DNA of 64,000 nucleotides from Bacteroidota bacterium. GTDB lineage: Bacteria > Bacteroidota > Bacteroidia > Bacteroidales > WCHB1-69. This document shows positions 41,557 through 55,508 of this stretch, in pieces (position 1 is the stretch's first letter; each line of letters begins with the position of its first letter). The position numbers and the translations under genes are program-made. Under the pieces are notes generated by a model, which had not been told where the DNA came from, made no database searches, and worked only from the letters and a program-made list of their open reading frames with translations. The stretch covers positions 1 through 64,000 of the forward strand of contig JAKPTX010000274.1 in NCBI GenBank assembly GCA_029570835.1. The letters run 5' to 3'.

Positions 41557-42087
41557 TTATAAAAGCACCTCTTGAATGATTTTGTCCAGTTCATCCTGCG
41601 AAGGAGCCCCAACCATCATTCTGGGTTGCTCATTAGGTTTCAAGAATAACAACGAAGGTACACTTTGGATTCCAAATTGTATAGCTAAACGTTGTGCTTT
41701 GTCAACATTAACCTTATATACGATAATTTCTCCCTTATATTTTTCGCCCAAAGTTTCTAAAACGGGTCCTAAAGCAATACAAGGTCTGCACCAATCAGCG
41801 TAAAAATCTACGATAGCCGGAGTTGAACCTTTATACTGGAACCCTTTTTCATTATCTATTTCGGTAATTTTAGCAATAAACTCTTCTTCACTAAGGATTT
41901 GTACTTTCCCGGATAGGTCTTCAGCAGGACGAGGGTTTACTTTAGTAGCATCCTTTTGTATGGTTTCATTCACCATTTCATCATCTTGAACAATATTGTT
42001 CTCTTTGTCTTTGGATTTACAAGCACTCACCAGGATTATGCCGGAGAGAAAAAGAGTAAGAAATTTTAGAAATGTTTTTTTATTCAT
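41557..42087 (-). CDS. Thioredoxin-like lipoprotein (CRPC active site)
   Basis: A 176-residue protein with lipobox LVSAC (Cys23) and a thioredoxin domain (about 70-175). The redox site is WCRPC (Cys100, Cys103). The usual Gly is replaced by Arg. The cis-proline segment is SVPSLLFL. It should act in periplasmic thiol exchange, with a partner not evident. It lies 22 bp after nadB. Confidence 0.85.
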   Translation of the reverse strand: MNKKTFLKFLTLFLSGIILVSACKSKDKENNIVQDDEMVNETIQKDATKVNPRPAEDLSGKVQILSEEEFIAKITEIDNEKGFQYKGSTPAIVDFYADWCRPCIALGPVLETLGEKYKGEIIVYKVNVDKAQRLAIQFGIQSVPSLLFLKPNEQPRMMVGAPSQDELDKIIQEVLL

Positions 42088-42109
42088 GGTTTTTACTGTT
42101 TATTTTGTT

Positions 42110-43711
42110 TTACAAATGGTCTTTCAATAAAGGTGATTCGTCACGATGATCGGGAAAATCGATAGAGTAGTGTAGTCCACGACTCTCTTTGCGTTCCATA
42201 GCATGTTTAATAATAATATATCCCACATTGATCATATTTCTCAATTCACAAATTTCAGGCATCAGTTTTGACTTTTTGTACAACGTTTCGGTCTCTTGAA
42301 ATAGTATGTGAAGTCGCACCAATGCACGTTCCAATCTCAAAATAGAGCGCACAATACCAACGTAATTAGACATGATTTGTTGTAATTCTTTTTTGGATTG
42401 TGTGATCAGTACCATCTCTTCGTTATGTACCGTTCCTTCACTATCCCAATCGGGAACATCTAAGCAAAAATCGACATCATTCAGATGTTCAACGGCATTT
42501 ACACAGGCTCTGTGAGAAAAGACTAAAGCTTCCAATAAGGAGTTGGATGCCAAGCGATTAGCTCCATGCAATCCGGTAGATGCACATTCCCCTGAAGCAT
42601 ATAAATTGCGAATTGAAGAAGCTCCCCATTCATCGGTTTTGATTCCTCCGCAAGAGTAGTGTGCTGCCGGAACAACCGGAATCATATCTTTAGTGATATC
42701 GATGCCGGCACTCAAACATTTGGCATAAATATTGGGGAAATGTTGAAAAATCTGATTGTGTGGGATCGATCGTGCATCCAGAAAAACATGCTCTTTTCCA
42801 CTGATTTTCAATTCATTGTCAATGGCACGGGCAACAATATCTCTGGGTGCTAAAGAGCCTCGTTTGTCATATTTAGACATCAGTTCATTACCGTAAAAAT
42901 CTTTCAAAACAGCTCCTGCACCTCTTAATGCTTCTGTAATCAAAAAAGATGGGGATTCTTTTGGATTGTACAGAGAAGTTGGGTGAAACTGTACAAACTC
43001 CATTCCATTGATCACTCCTTTTGCCCGGTAAACCATTGCTATTCCATCTCCTGTGGATATCAAAGGGTTTGTTGTATTGCCATATACAGTACCAATTCCT
43101 CCCGTTGCCATCATGGTAAACTTAGCGAGGATGGTAGTTACTTTTTTGGTTTCGACATCAAAAACATAAGCCCCGTAACATTCAATATTGTTGGATCTGC
43201 GGCTTACATTTTCTCCCAAATGGTGTTGGGTGATAATTTCCAAACCGATATGATTTTCCAGAATCTCAATATTTTCATTTAACTGAGCTGCTTTGATCAA
43301 TTTACGTTCAATTTCAAATCCGGTAATATCTTTGTGATGTAAAACCCGATATTCTGAGTGTCCTCCCTCTTTTGCCAAAGAGAATCTTCCGGATGGAGTT
43401 TTGTCAAAATTTACTCCCCATTCAATCAGTTCCAATACACGCTCTGTAGATTCTTTAATCGTCAATTCAACGATTTTTCTATCTGACAGAGAGTCACCGG
43501 CAATCATGGTGTCATTGATATGTTTTTCGTATGTATCCGGGTGATAGACAACTGCAGCAATTCCTCCTTGTGCATATTTTGTAGCCGTATCATCAATTTT
43601 TCCTTTGGTGATTACGCATACGTTACCATAATTGGCTGCTTTCAATGCAAAGCTAAGTCCGGCAATACCGGAACCAATGACCAAAAAGTCCACTTTTTTA
43701 CGTGTCTCCAT
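42110..43711 (-). CDS. nadB: L-aspartate oxidase
   Basis: A 533-residue flavoenzyme that oxidises L-aspartate to iminoaspartate for NAD synthesis. It has the FAD-binding GSGIAGLSFALKA (13-25), TKYAQGGIAAV, the substrate-loop HPTSLY region and GANRLASNSLLEALVFSHRA. Length and order match NadB rather than fumarate reductase. It has its own -7 element (43733-43740). The quinolinate synthase genes are not in the window. Confidence 0.94.
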   Translation of the reverse strand: METRKKVDFLVIGSGIAGLSFALKAANYGNVCVITKGKIDDTATKYAQGGIAAVVYHPDTYEKHINDTMIAGDSLSDRKIVELTIKESTERVLELIEWGVNFDKTPSGRFSLAKEGGHSEYRVLHHKDITGFEIERKLIKAAQLNENIEILENHIGLEIITQHHLGENVSRRSNNIECYGAYVFDVETKKVTTILAKFTMMATGGIGTVYGNTTNPLISTGDGIAMVYRAKGVINGMEFVQFHPTSLYNPKESPSFLITEALRGAGAVLKDFYGNELMSKYDKRGSLAPRDIVARAIDNELKISGKEHVFLDARSIPHNQIFQHFPNIYAKCLSAGIDITKDMIPVVPAAHYSCGGIKTDEWGASSIRNLYASGECASTGLHGANRLASNSLLEALVFSHRACVNAVEHLNDVDFCLDVPDWDSEGTVHNEEMVLITQSKKELQQIMSNYVGIVRSILRLERALVRLHILFQETETLYKKSKLMPEICELRNMINVGYIIIKHAMERKESRGLHYSIDFPDHRDESPLLKDHL

Positions 43712-43732
43712 AGTTCCTTAGAAATCAATCTG

Positions 43733-43740
43733 CAAAGTTA
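43733..43740 (-). promoter_or_regulatory. -7 promoter element for nadB
   Basis: TAACTTTG on the minus strand matches TAnnTTTG, 22 nt before the ATG at 43711, in the 40-bp gap after the radical-SAM gene. Confidence 0.55.
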
Positions 43741-43751
43741 CAATTTTTTCA

Positions 43752-44675
43752 TTATATCTTATAGAACTTTCCCTGGAAACTCTCTCTACGCTCAAACTCT
43801 TTTTCAATCATTTGAAGGATAACATCATATCTGGTTGTACCCCAATTGTTTAGTGCTAAAAATCGAGGTGGGACTTCACCGGCAAAACGTTCAATAATTA
43901 GTTGGGGATCCAATTTTTCTACGAAATCTACAATAAATGGGATATAATTATGAATATCAAAAAGATAAAACCGTTCAGGATATTGCTCAAACTCAATTGC
44001 CATCTGAGTTCCTTGAATGAGCTGTAATTGGTGAAATTTGATACTGTTTAGTCCTAATCTGTTGATTTCATTGAGATCTTCCATCCAAATTTCAGGAGTT
44101 TCAAAAGGCAATCCAAAGATAAAATGTCCTCCGGTATGGATATTTCTTTTTCGGGTTTCTTCAATTGCATGTTGCGATTGTTCAAACGTGTGTCCTCTGT
44201 TGATATGTTCTAAGGTTTCATTATGTATCGACTCAATACCATACTCTATGGAAACAAATCTTTTTTGGTTTAACCGGGCAAAATATTCTAGCTTTTCTTC
44301 ATCTATACAGTCAGGACGAGTACCGATGACAATTCCAACTACATCGGGATGGTTTAAGGCAGGTTCATAAATCTTTTGCAGTTGATCCAGAGGAAGATAA
44401 GTATTGGAGTAGGCTTGAAAATAGGCAAGATAGGAGTCAGCTCTTCTATATCGGTTACGATGAAACTGAATTCCTTCTTCGAGTTGCCGGGTCACACCTT
44501 TTGATGGATCACAATAGGAAGGATTAAATGCATCATTAGAACAAAAAGTACATCCTCCCGTTCCTACGGTACCATCACGGTTTGGACAAGTAAAGCCGGC
44601 GTCAATAGTTAGTTTTTGAACCCTTTTCCCAAATTGATTGATCAGAAACTGTTTATATGAGTTAAATCGTCTCAT
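43752..44675 (-). CDS. Radical-SAM protein of the YhcC/TIGR01212 family
   Basis: A 307-residue protein with the unusual family cluster motif CPNRDGTVGTGGCTFC (Cys30, Cys42, Cys45), binding a 4Fe-4S cluster and SAM. GGHFIFGLPFETPE fits the TIM-barrel core. The physiological reaction of this family is not firmly known. The start overlaps the dnaE stop by 4 bp. Confidence 0.88.
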   Translation of the reverse strand: MRRFNSYKQFLINQFGKRVQKLTIDAGFTCPNRDGTVGTGGCTFCSNDAFNPSYCDPSKGVTRQLEEGIQFHRNRYRRADSYLAYFQAYSNTYLPLDQLQKIYEPALNHPDVVGIVIGTRPDCIDEEKLEYFARLNQKRFVSIEYGIESIHNETLEHINRGHTFEQSQHAIEETRKRNIHTGGHFIFGLPFETPEIWMEDLNEINRLGLNSIKFHQLQLIQGTQMAIEFEQYPERFYLFDIHNYIPFIVDFVEKLDPQLIIERFAGEVPPRFLALNNWGTTRYDVILQMIEKEFERRESFQGKFYKI

Positions 44676-47600
44676 TTCAAAGTCAGGGTGTAATGAGCAT
44701 GAATTTTTAAATTGTTCACAAAAGCTTCAGGATCAATTTTATGACTTATATTACTTAAATTAGTAGCATAGTTTTCTTTACTGTTGATAACTTTGAAGTA
44801 TAACAGTTTCTTACCGGGAGAGTTTTGAATGGTTTCTTGTAAGGATAGTGCCACTGAGGTGGAAATCTCTGATACATCAATGGTAAAATGGATTTCAGAG
44901 CATAATTTCTCATATATTTCATTGAGAGGAAGAAATCCGGTTGGAACAAATTGGTACACTTGTTCCATTTTAGCCTTATTAAAGTAAGTCTCTACATGTC
45001 CTTTAGCATAAATCAGTTTATTAGGAACAAAGTAGTTTTTGTATTTAATAAAATTATTTCCCCTGATAAACCACTCAAAGGCTCCTGTTTCATCTTCGAT
45101 TGTTATTTTCCCCCATTCAGTACCATTTTTGGACACTCCGGTTTGAACCTTGGTTATGATGCCGGCAAATCTGAAAGTTTTGTCCATATATTTTGGTGAT
45201 TCAACCTCATTTAATTGAGCAATGGTAGTATTACAAAAATGCTGAATAGCTACTTCGTAAGCATCTAATGGATATCCGGAAATGTAGAAACCTGCAATCT
45301 CTTTTTCATGTTTTAATTTTTCCAATTGAGACCACTCTTCGACAATAGGAAGTGCCGGTAAAGCCTCTTTTTGCATCTCTTCAGACTCTCCAAAGAGTGA
45401 AAATTGTCCTTGGGTTTGTAGTTTTTGCTCTTGATTTCCCCATGCTATAATCTTATCAATAAAATTAGTTTTATCATCATCAGAGTGTAAAAACTGAGCT
45501 CTATGTAAGTCTGTAAATCCGTCAAATGCCCCCGAAAGCACAAGGGCTTCAATATTTTTCTTGGTACATATTCTCAAATTAATTCGTTTAAAGAAATCAA
45601 AAATGTCTTTGAAATTTCCATTTTCCCTTTCTTCAAGGATGGCGGCTACAGCACTACTTCCAATCCCTTTCAATGCAGCTAATCCAAAACGAATATTTCC
45701 ATTTGAAACGACAGTAAAGTGATCGGATGATTCGTTGATATCAGGGTGTAAGATCTTGATATTCATCATCCCTGCATCTTTGATAAATTTTCTGATTTCA
45801 TCGATTCTATCCAGATTATTAGTCAACAATGCAGCAATATATTCAGATGGATAGTGTGCTTTTAAATAAGCTGTTTGGTAAGAAACCAAAGCGTAACAGG
45901 TAGCATGTGATTTATTGAAAGCATATTCAGCAAATTTTTTCCACTCATCCCAAATTCTTCTCAGAGTAGAGATATCGTGTCCATTTTTAGTTGCTCGTTC
46001 ATAAAATGAAGATTCCAACTTGGCCATATCATCTATATTCTTCTTACCCATTGCCTTACGCAGTTGATCCGCTTCTCCGGGAGTGAAGCTTGCAAGCGAC
46101 CTGGATAAAAGCATCACCTGTTCCTGGTAGATCGTAATCCCATATGTATCACTCAAATACTCACTCATGATAGAAATGGGATACTCTATTTTTTCCCGTT
46201 CATATTTTCTGTTGATATAGGATGGTATATTCGCCATAGGACCCGGTCTGTAGAGAGACACCATAGCGATAATATCTTCAAAACGAGAAGGTTTCAGATC
46301 AACAAGATATTTTCTCATTCCGGGACTTTCCAATTGGAAAACTCCTATACTATTGCCTGCTGACAACAATTGATAGGTTAGCTTGTCATCCAGAGGAATA
46401 TTATCAATGTCCAGATCAATTCCCCGACTCATCTTGATGTTTTTAAGCGCTTCATTGATGATACTTAGGGTTTTAAGTCCCAAAAAGTCCATTTTGAGTA
46501 ATCCGGCCTCTTCCACGAACTTTCCTTCGTACTGTGTAATGGGAGTAGTCGAATTTTTAGAAGTTGCCAGAGGAATCTGCTCCATGAGAGGATCTTTTGA
46601 AATAATCACACCACAGGGATGTACACCGTAACTTTTAATGGTTCCCTCTAAAAGCTCAGCAAGCCTTAATCCTTTTTGAATCAAAGGTTCCCCATTCTTT
46701 AACTCTTCATTTAGTTCAGGAACCTTTTCATAGGCTTCTTTAAAAGTTTTAATACCCTCCGGAATTAGTTTTGCAACTTTATCGGCTTTATCATATGGAA
46801 CATCCAATACTCTTAGGCAATCTCTGATAGATGAACGGGTTGCCATAGTGTTAAAAGTAATAATTTGAGCAACTTTGTCAGCTCCATATTTTTCTATAAC
46901 ATATTTAATCACTTCATCTCTGCCAAAATCGTCAATGTCGATATCCATATCAGGCAATGACACTCTATCCGGATTCAGAAAACGCTCAAATAGCAGTTGA
47001 TACTTGATGGGATCTACATTCGTAATCTCCAAACAATAAGCTAATATGGAACCTGCAGCTGAACCCCTCCCGGGACCGAAACGGATATTTCTTTTTCGCC
47101 CCTCTTTTATAAAGTCCCATACAATGAGAAAATAACCGGGATATTGCATCCTATTAACAGTGGAGAGCTCAAACTGAATACGATCTTCAATTTCGGGAGT
47201 TAATCCTTCAGGCCATCTCTTTTTGGCTCCTTCATACACTAAATATTCCAGATACTCACTCTCATTTTCAAATTCTTCAGGTATAGGGAAATGAGGTAAT
47301 TCAACCTCTTTTTTAAGGGAAATAGATTCAACTTTATCAACAATGAGTTGCGTATTTTCTACTGCTTCAGGATACTCTTTGAATAAATCCATCATTTCGG
47401 AGTAGTTTTTCAAATACTCATTACCGGTGTAGAATAATCCCGGATCTGACTCGGAATCTTGTACCGTAGAACTTAAGTCGACATAAGATTTTCCGGTATT
47501 TAAGGCCAACAATACACGGTGTGCTTCAAAATCATATTGATTTACAAAGTGAACGTCGTTAGTAGCAACATAAGGAATATTAAGTTTTTCCGAAAGTTGT

Positions 47601-48235
47601 TTTATTGCAGCATTTACCATTTCTTGTTCAGGATGACCGTGAATCTGCATCTCCATGTAATAATCTTCCCCAAAAATATCGCGGTACTCTAAGGCAACCT
47701 TTTCCGCTTCTTCAAGATTCAACGGCAGATTATTTTGATATTCCTGAACAGAGTTGTAAAGTGTGATTGCTTTAGCTAATTCTCCTCCTAAACAGGCAGA
47801 AATAGCAATTAATCCTTCAGAATAGGTTCTCAATAGTTCTTTATCAATCCGTGCAGTGTAATAAAAATTTTCATCCTCAAAAGAGATGCTGTTTAATTTG
47901 CTTAAATTACGGTAACCTGTCATGTTTTTAGCCAATAGTACCAAATGCCATCCGCTACGATCTTCTCTCGCTGATCTGTTTAATCTTCCGTTTCGAGCAA
48001 CATATACTTCAGAACCAATGATCCCTTTAATAGGAACTTCTTCCGATTTTAGTTTTTTATTGAATTTCGAAATCTCATTCATGAATTCGAAAACGCCATA
48101 CATGTTACCATGATCCGTTATGGCGATAGCTCTTTGCCCATCTTCATAGGCTTTAGCTATTAATTTGGGAATTTTAGCCATTCCATCCAAAATGGAATAT
48201 TCGGTGTGCAGGTGTAAGTGGGAAAAGTTGGTCAT
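44672..48235 (-). CDS. dnaE: DNA polymerase III alpha subunit
   Basis: A 1187-residue replicative polymerase. The PHP domain opens with FSHLHLHTEYSILDG. The catalytic aspartates lie in PDMDIDIDDF (about residue 430). The SRASFTPGEADQLRKAMGKK region, the helix-hairpin-helix and the OB domain (FRFAGIITKVQTGVSKNG) follow in order. It lies between purH (27 bp) and the radical-SAM gene (overlap). Confidence 0.96.
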   Translation of the reverse strand: MTNFSHLHLHTEYSILDGMAKIPKLIAKAYEDGQRAIAITDHGNMYGVFEFMNEISKFNKKLKSEEVPIKGIIGSEVYVARNGRLNRSAREDRSGWHLVLLAKNMTGYRNLSKLNSISFEDENFYYTARIDKELLRTYSEGLIAISACLGGELAKAITLYNSVQEYQNNLPLNLEEAEKVALEYRDIFGEDYYMEMQIHGHPEQEMVNAAIKQLSEKLNIPYVATNDVHFVNQYDFEAHRVLLALNTGKSYVDLSSTVQDSESDPGLFYTGNEYLKNYSEMMDLFKEYPEAVENTQLIVDKVESISLKKEVELPHFPIPEEFENESEYLEYLVYEGAKKRWPEGLTPEIEDRIQFELSTVNRMQYPGYFLIVWDFIKEGRKRNIRFGPGRGSAAGSILAYCLEITNVDPIKYQLLFERFLNPDRVSLPDMDIDIDDFGRDEVIKYVIEKYGADKVAQIITFNTMATRSSIRDCLRVLDVPYDKADKVAKLIPEGIKTFKEAYEKVPELNEELKNGEPLIQKGLRLAELLEGTIKSYGVHPCGVIISKDPLMEQIPLATSKNSTTPITQYEGKFVEEAGLLKMDFLGLKTLSIINEALKNIKMSRGIDLDIDNIPLDDKLTYQLLSAGNSIGVFQLESPGMRKYLVDLKPSRFEDIIAMVSLYRPGPMANIPSYINRKYEREKIEYPISIMSEYLSDTYGITIYQEQVMLLSRSLASFTPGEADQLRKAMGKKNIDDMAKLESSFYERATKNGHDISTLRRIWDEWKKFAEYAFNKSHATCYALVSYQTAYLKAHYPSEYIAALLTNNLDRIDEIRKFIKDAGMMNIKILHPDINESSDHFTVVSNGNIRFGLAALKGIGSSAVAAILEERENGNFKDIFDFFKRINLRICTKKNIEALVLSGAFDGFTDLHRAQFLHSDDDKTNFIDKIIAWGNQEQKLQTQGQFSLFGESEEMQKEALPALPIVEEWSQLEKLKHEKEIAGFYISGYPLDAYEVAIQHFCNTTIAQLNEVESPKYMDKTFRFAGIITKVQTGVSKNGTEWGKITIEDETGAFEWFIRGNNFIKYKNYFVPNKLIYAKGHVETYFNKAKMEQVYQFVPTGFLPLNEIYEKLCSEIHFTIDVSEISTSVALSLQETIQNSPGKKLLYFKVINSKENYATNLSNISHKIDPEAFVNNLKIHAHYTLTLK

Positions 48236-48262
48236 AATGGTTTGAATTTTAGGGTTATAAGA

Positions 48263-49801
48263 TTAGTGTTTGAAGTGTCTTATTCCGGTGAATATCATAG
48301 AAATACCCAATTTATTACATGCTTTGATTGAGTCCTCATCACGAAGTGAACCACCCGGTTGTATTATAGCTGTAACTCCATATTGATGTGCTAATTCTAC
48401 TACATCATCAAAAGGGAAAAAGGCATCACTGGCAAGAATTAAATTTTGTGTATAGCCACTGTTTTTAGCTTGTTCCAAGGCAATACGGGCTGCGCCAACC
48501 CGATTCATCTGTCCGGCACCAATTCCTACGGTTTTTCTGTTGTGAACAACGGTAATCGCGTTCGATTTAACATGTTTGCATACTTTCATTCCGAATAGTA
48601 AATCTTGTAATTGAGCTTCAGTCGGTTTTTTCTCAGTAACATATCTGATATCATATTGAGAATCAGAGAAATGATCTTTGGTTTGAGCCAATAATCCACC
48701 ATTAATTGAAATGTAGGAGTTGCCGTTGCTTTCATCGGAAGAAAGGTCAAAGGTGATCAATCTGATATTCTTTTTCTGACTTAAAATCTCAAAAGCTTCA
48801 GGAGTAAATGAGGGTGCTAAAATGATCTCGAGAAAGATCTGGCTCATTTCTTCAGCTGTTTTTTTATCAATAGGCTGATTTGTGGCAACAATTCCCCCAA
48901 AGATAGAGGTAGTGTCCGCTTCATAACAACCTTTCCAAGCTTCATAAAGATCAACTCCAATACCCACACCGCAAGGATTTTTATGCTTTACAGCCACACA
49001 AACCGGCTCCCGGAACTCTTTGACTATATTCAGTGCAGCATCTCCATCCTGTATATTGTTGTAAGATAACTCTTTACCATGCAATTGCGTTCCCCATGCT
49101 AAAGAATATCCCTCTTTTTTCCCAATATAAAAAATCGCTTTTTGATGTGGATTTTCGCCATATCTTAAAACTTGCTTTTTGGAATAAGTAAGCGTGATCG
49201 ATTCTGGGTCGTTTTCTCCAACCTGCTCAGTCAAATATTGAGCAATGTGGGCATCATAAGCAGCAGTGTGTCTGAATGCTTTTGCAGCTAGTTTTCTGCG
49301 TGTTTCTAACGAAGTATTGCCTTTTTTGGCAATCTCGTCAATCACCCATTCATAATCTTGGGGATCGCAAATGACGGTTACATCGCGATGGTTTTTAGCA
49401 GCGCTACGTAGCATTGAAGGGCCACCTATATCTATATTTTCAATAGCATCCTCATAAGTGGTTCCCTCAGTTTCAACGGTTTTTTGAAAAGGATAGAGAT
49501 TAACAACCACTAAATCAATAAATTGAATGTCATTTTCTGACATTTCATCAAGGTGTTTCTGATTATCTCTGAGTGCCAATAAACCTCCATGTACTTTTGG
49601 ATGTAGCGTTTTTACTCTTCCATCCATCATTTCGGGATACTCAGTTATCTCTTCAACGCCAATCACTGCGATTCCGGTCTCTTCAAGGGCTCTTTTTGTA
49701 CCACCGGTTGAGATGATTTGATAATCAAATTGCGCTAATTGTTGTACTAAACCAACGATATTGGTTTTATCACTAACACTAACGAGGGCTCTTTTACTCA
49801 T
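48263..49801 (-). CDS. purH: Bifunctional AICAR transformylase/IMP cyclohydrolase
   Basis: A 512-residue enzyme for the last two steps of IMP synthesis. The N-terminal MGS-like cyclohydrolase domain has VSDKTN, STGGT and MDGRVKTLHPKVHGG. The C-terminal transformylase has KHKNPCGVG, DAFFPFDD and the final QPGGSLRDE region. The length is typical. It starts 12 bp after the GH2 gene, an odd partner for a purine gene. Confidence 0.95.
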   Translation of the reverse strand: MSKRALVSVSDKTNIVGLVQQLAQFDYQIISTGGTKRALEETGIAVIGVEEITEYPEMMDGRVKTLHPKVHGGLLALRDNQKHLDEMSENDIQFIDLVVVNLYPFQKTVETEGTTYEDAIENIDIGGPSMLRSAAKNHRDVTVICDPQDYEWVIDEIAKKGNTSLETRRKLAAKAFRHTAAYDAHIAQYLTEQVGENDPESITLTYSKKQVLRYGENPHQKAIFYIGKKEGYSLAWGTQLHGKELSYNNIQDGDAALNIVKEFREPVCVAVKHKNPCGVGIGVDLYEAWKGCYEADTTSIFGGIVATNQPIDKKTAEEMSQIFLEIILAPSFTPEAFEILSQKKNIRLITFDLSSDESNGNSYISINGGLLAQTKDHFSDSQYDIRYVTEKKPTEAQLQDLLFGMKVCKHVKSNAITVVHNRKTVGIGAGQMNRVGAARIALEQAKNSGYTQNLILASDAFFPFDDVVELAHQYGVTAIIQPGGSLRDEDSIKACNKLGISMIFTGIRHFKH

Positions 49802-49813
49802 TTCTATATTTGT

Positions 49814-53521
<3,708 letters not shown>

Positions 53522-53597
53522 TTATTTATAAAAATAGAATTAACTCCTTTTTTCGTATAATTTATATTATGTTAAATAGGAATTAAGCCTCCCTATT

Positions 53598-54332
53598 TTA
53601 AGCTGATTTTTGCTTTTTCCAAAAGAAACTTCTGAATCTGAGTGCTATTACACCTAAGATTGCTTCTTTGAAAATTCCTGCACTCATTTTAGAGGTACCC
53701 AATTTTCTATCAACAAATACAATGGGAACTTCAATAATCTTCAGTCCTAACTTGTGAACATTGAATTTCATTTCAATTTGAAAACCGTATCCAACGTGCT
53801 TGATTCTCGAAAAATCTATTTTTCTGAGTGTACTGGCTTTATAGCATTTGAATCCTGCAGTAGTATCCTTAACAGACATTCCTAAAATAAATCTCACATA
53901 CATTGATCCGTAATAAGACATCAATAGTCGTCCCATAGGCCAATTTAGAACATTTACTCCCTTACAATATCTGGAACCAATGGCCAAATCTGCACCTTCT
54001 ACTGCACATGCATGATATAAACGAGCTAAATCTTCAGGATTATGAGAAAAATCGGCATCCATTTCAAAAACATAATCATAATCATTCTCAAGCGCCCATT
54101 TAAAACCGGCAATGTATGCTGTTCCTAGTCCTAATTTGCCTTTTCTTTCAAGAATAAAAAGTCTTTCGGGGAACTCTTCCATCAATTCTTTTACTTTTTT
54201 ACCTGTTCCATCCGGTGAACCATCATCTACTACCAAAATATGTACATCGCTAATACTGAATGTTTTACGAATAATATTTTCAATATTTTCTATTTCGTTA
54301 TAAGTTGGAATAATTACAATTTTTCTATCCAT
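53598..54332 (-). CDS. Polyprenol-phosphate mannose synthase-like glycosyltransferase (GT2)
   Basis: A 244-residue GT-A fold enzyme with PTYNEIENIE (9-18), VDDGSPDGTG (35-44) and the DADFSHNP metal site (DxD type). It lacks the C-terminal membrane helices of GtrB-type enzymes, as in Dpm1-like proteins. It likely transfers a hexose from a sugar nucleotide to polyprenyl phosphate at the inner membrane. It stands 27 bp after the nuclease-type gene. Confidence 0.85.
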   Translation of the reverse strand: MDRKIVIIPTYNEIENIENIIRKTFSISDVHILVVDDGSPDGTGKKVKELMEEFPERLFILERKGKLGLGTAYIAGFKWALENDYDYVFEMDADFSHNPEDLARLYHACAVEGADLAIGSRYCKGVNVLNWPMGRLLMSYYGSMYVRFILGMSVKDTTAGFKCYKASTLRKIDFSRIKHVGYGFQIEMKFNVHKLGLKIIEVPIVFVDRKLGTSKMSAGIFKEAILGVIALRFRSFFWKKQKSA

Positions 54333-54359
54333 TTTTAAGTTTGTTTATGAAGTTATTTA

Positions 54360-55397
54360 TTATTTAATTTCTTTCTTTTCTAAAATGATGTAAACAGGAA
54401 GGTGATCGCTATAACCCCCTAAAAATGCTCCCCCTGCGTATGTCCTGTGGGGATAACCTGCAAATGAACCGGTTTTATTGATCATAAAATTACGTCTGAA
54501 TACATGTGCAGATATAAATTTATAGGTATTGGGTTTTGCTGTAATCAGATTTGATGAAACTAAAATCTGATCAAAAAGCTCCCAATTATCCTGATATGCA
54601 ATAGATCCGATTCCATCACGAAACATTTCAGACATCGGGTTAAAGATATCATTTTTTTTCAAATCTTTCATTTTTCCAATAGCTCCCAATCCTTTGGTAA
54701 AACTTTTCGCATTAGGATTATCATTAAAATCACCCATAATAATAATTTTAGCGTCAGGATGATGTTGGTAAATGGAATCGCAGATATGCTTAGTCAATTC
54801 AGCCGCAGCAATTCGTAAAGGGGCGCTTCTTCGCTCCCCCCCTATTTTTGAAGGCCAATGATTAACAATAAGAAAAAGTGTATCAACTTGATCCAAAACG
54901 CCGGTCATCAATACTTGATCCCGAGTGATAAAATCGGGTTTTTCAGGAATAAAAAGTGTAAATCCTTTGATAGAGAGCATTTCAAATCGCTCTTTTTGAT
55001 AGAGAAAGCTAACATCAACTCCTCTTCGATCAGGTGAATCATGGTGTGCCACTTTGAAATTAAACTTTTTCAGTTTTTCCTGGTTTACCAGATCCAAAAG
55101 TACGGCTTCATTTTCCACTTCACTGACTCCCAAGATTGCACAACCACCATGCTCCTCCCCTATCAGAGATATAACATCTGCTAAATTATTAAGTTTGAGT
55201 TGATATTTCTCTGAATCCCATTGATAAGATCCGGTGGGCAGGAACTGTTCATCATTTTTTAATGGGTCATCGATAGTATCAAATAAATTTTCAACGTTAT
55301 AAAATCCAATCACGGCAGTTTGTTGAGTTTGTGCCCATGTTATTGAACAACAGATTCCTAAAATTAAGAACAAACCGATAAATTTCAACTTCTTCAT
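54360..55397 (-). CDS. Secreted endonuclease/exonuclease/phosphatase-family protein
   Basis: A 345-residue exported hydrolase with a signal peptide ending TWAQ. Catalytic landmarks are NVENLFD (metal Asn/Glu side), a Glu in GVSEVENE, MGDFNDNP and the final YSDHLPV. These are the order and spacing of DNase I-like/EEP phosphodiesterases. A poly-C run of seven (54836-54842) encodes a Gly-Gly pair. It diverges from the TonB receptor gene. Together with the two OB-fold lipoproteins it suggests nucleic acid or phosphodiester use (inference). Confidence 0.85.
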   Translation of the reverse strand: MKKLKFIGLFLILGICCSITWAQTQQTAVIGFYNVENLFDTIDDPLKNDEQFLPTGSYQWDSEKYQLKLNNLADVISLIGEEHGGCAILGVSEVENEAVLLDLVNQEKLKKFNFKVAHHDSPDRRGVDVSFLYQKERFEMLSIKGFTLFIPEKPDFITRDQVLMTGVLDQVDTLFLIVNHWPSKIGGERRSAPLRIAAAELTKHICDSIYQHHPDAKIIIMGDFNDNPNAKSFTKGLGAIGKMKDLKKNDIFNPMSEMFRDGIGSIAYQDNWELFDQILVSSNLITAKPNTYKFISAHVFRRNFMINKTGSFAGYPHRTYAGGAFLGGYSDHLPVYIILEKKEIK

Positions 55398-55470
55398 AAC
55401 ACTAAATATATTTCGCGAAATTATAAATTTTATTTGTAATATTCTACAATTCTATGTAATCTTTTTTTTG

Positions 55471-55478
55471 TACTTTTG
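55471..55478 (+). promoter_or_regulatory. -7 promoter element for the TonB receptor unit
   Basis: TACTTTTG matches TAnnTTTG exactly, 30 nt before the ATG at 55509. The 111-bp gap separates it from the divergent nuclease-type gene. Confidence 0.6.
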
Positions 55479-55508
55479 TTCTCCTTAATAAATTAAAAGA
55501 TTTATGAT

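Noticed and set aside
43752-43822. Plus-strand frame overlapping the start of nadB and the radical-SAM gene
   Set aside because: It is a shadow frame. Both sense genes have full motif sets.
44672-48235. Replication origin near dnaE
   Set aside because: There are no DnaA-box clusters and no dnaA, dnaN or gidA neighbours.
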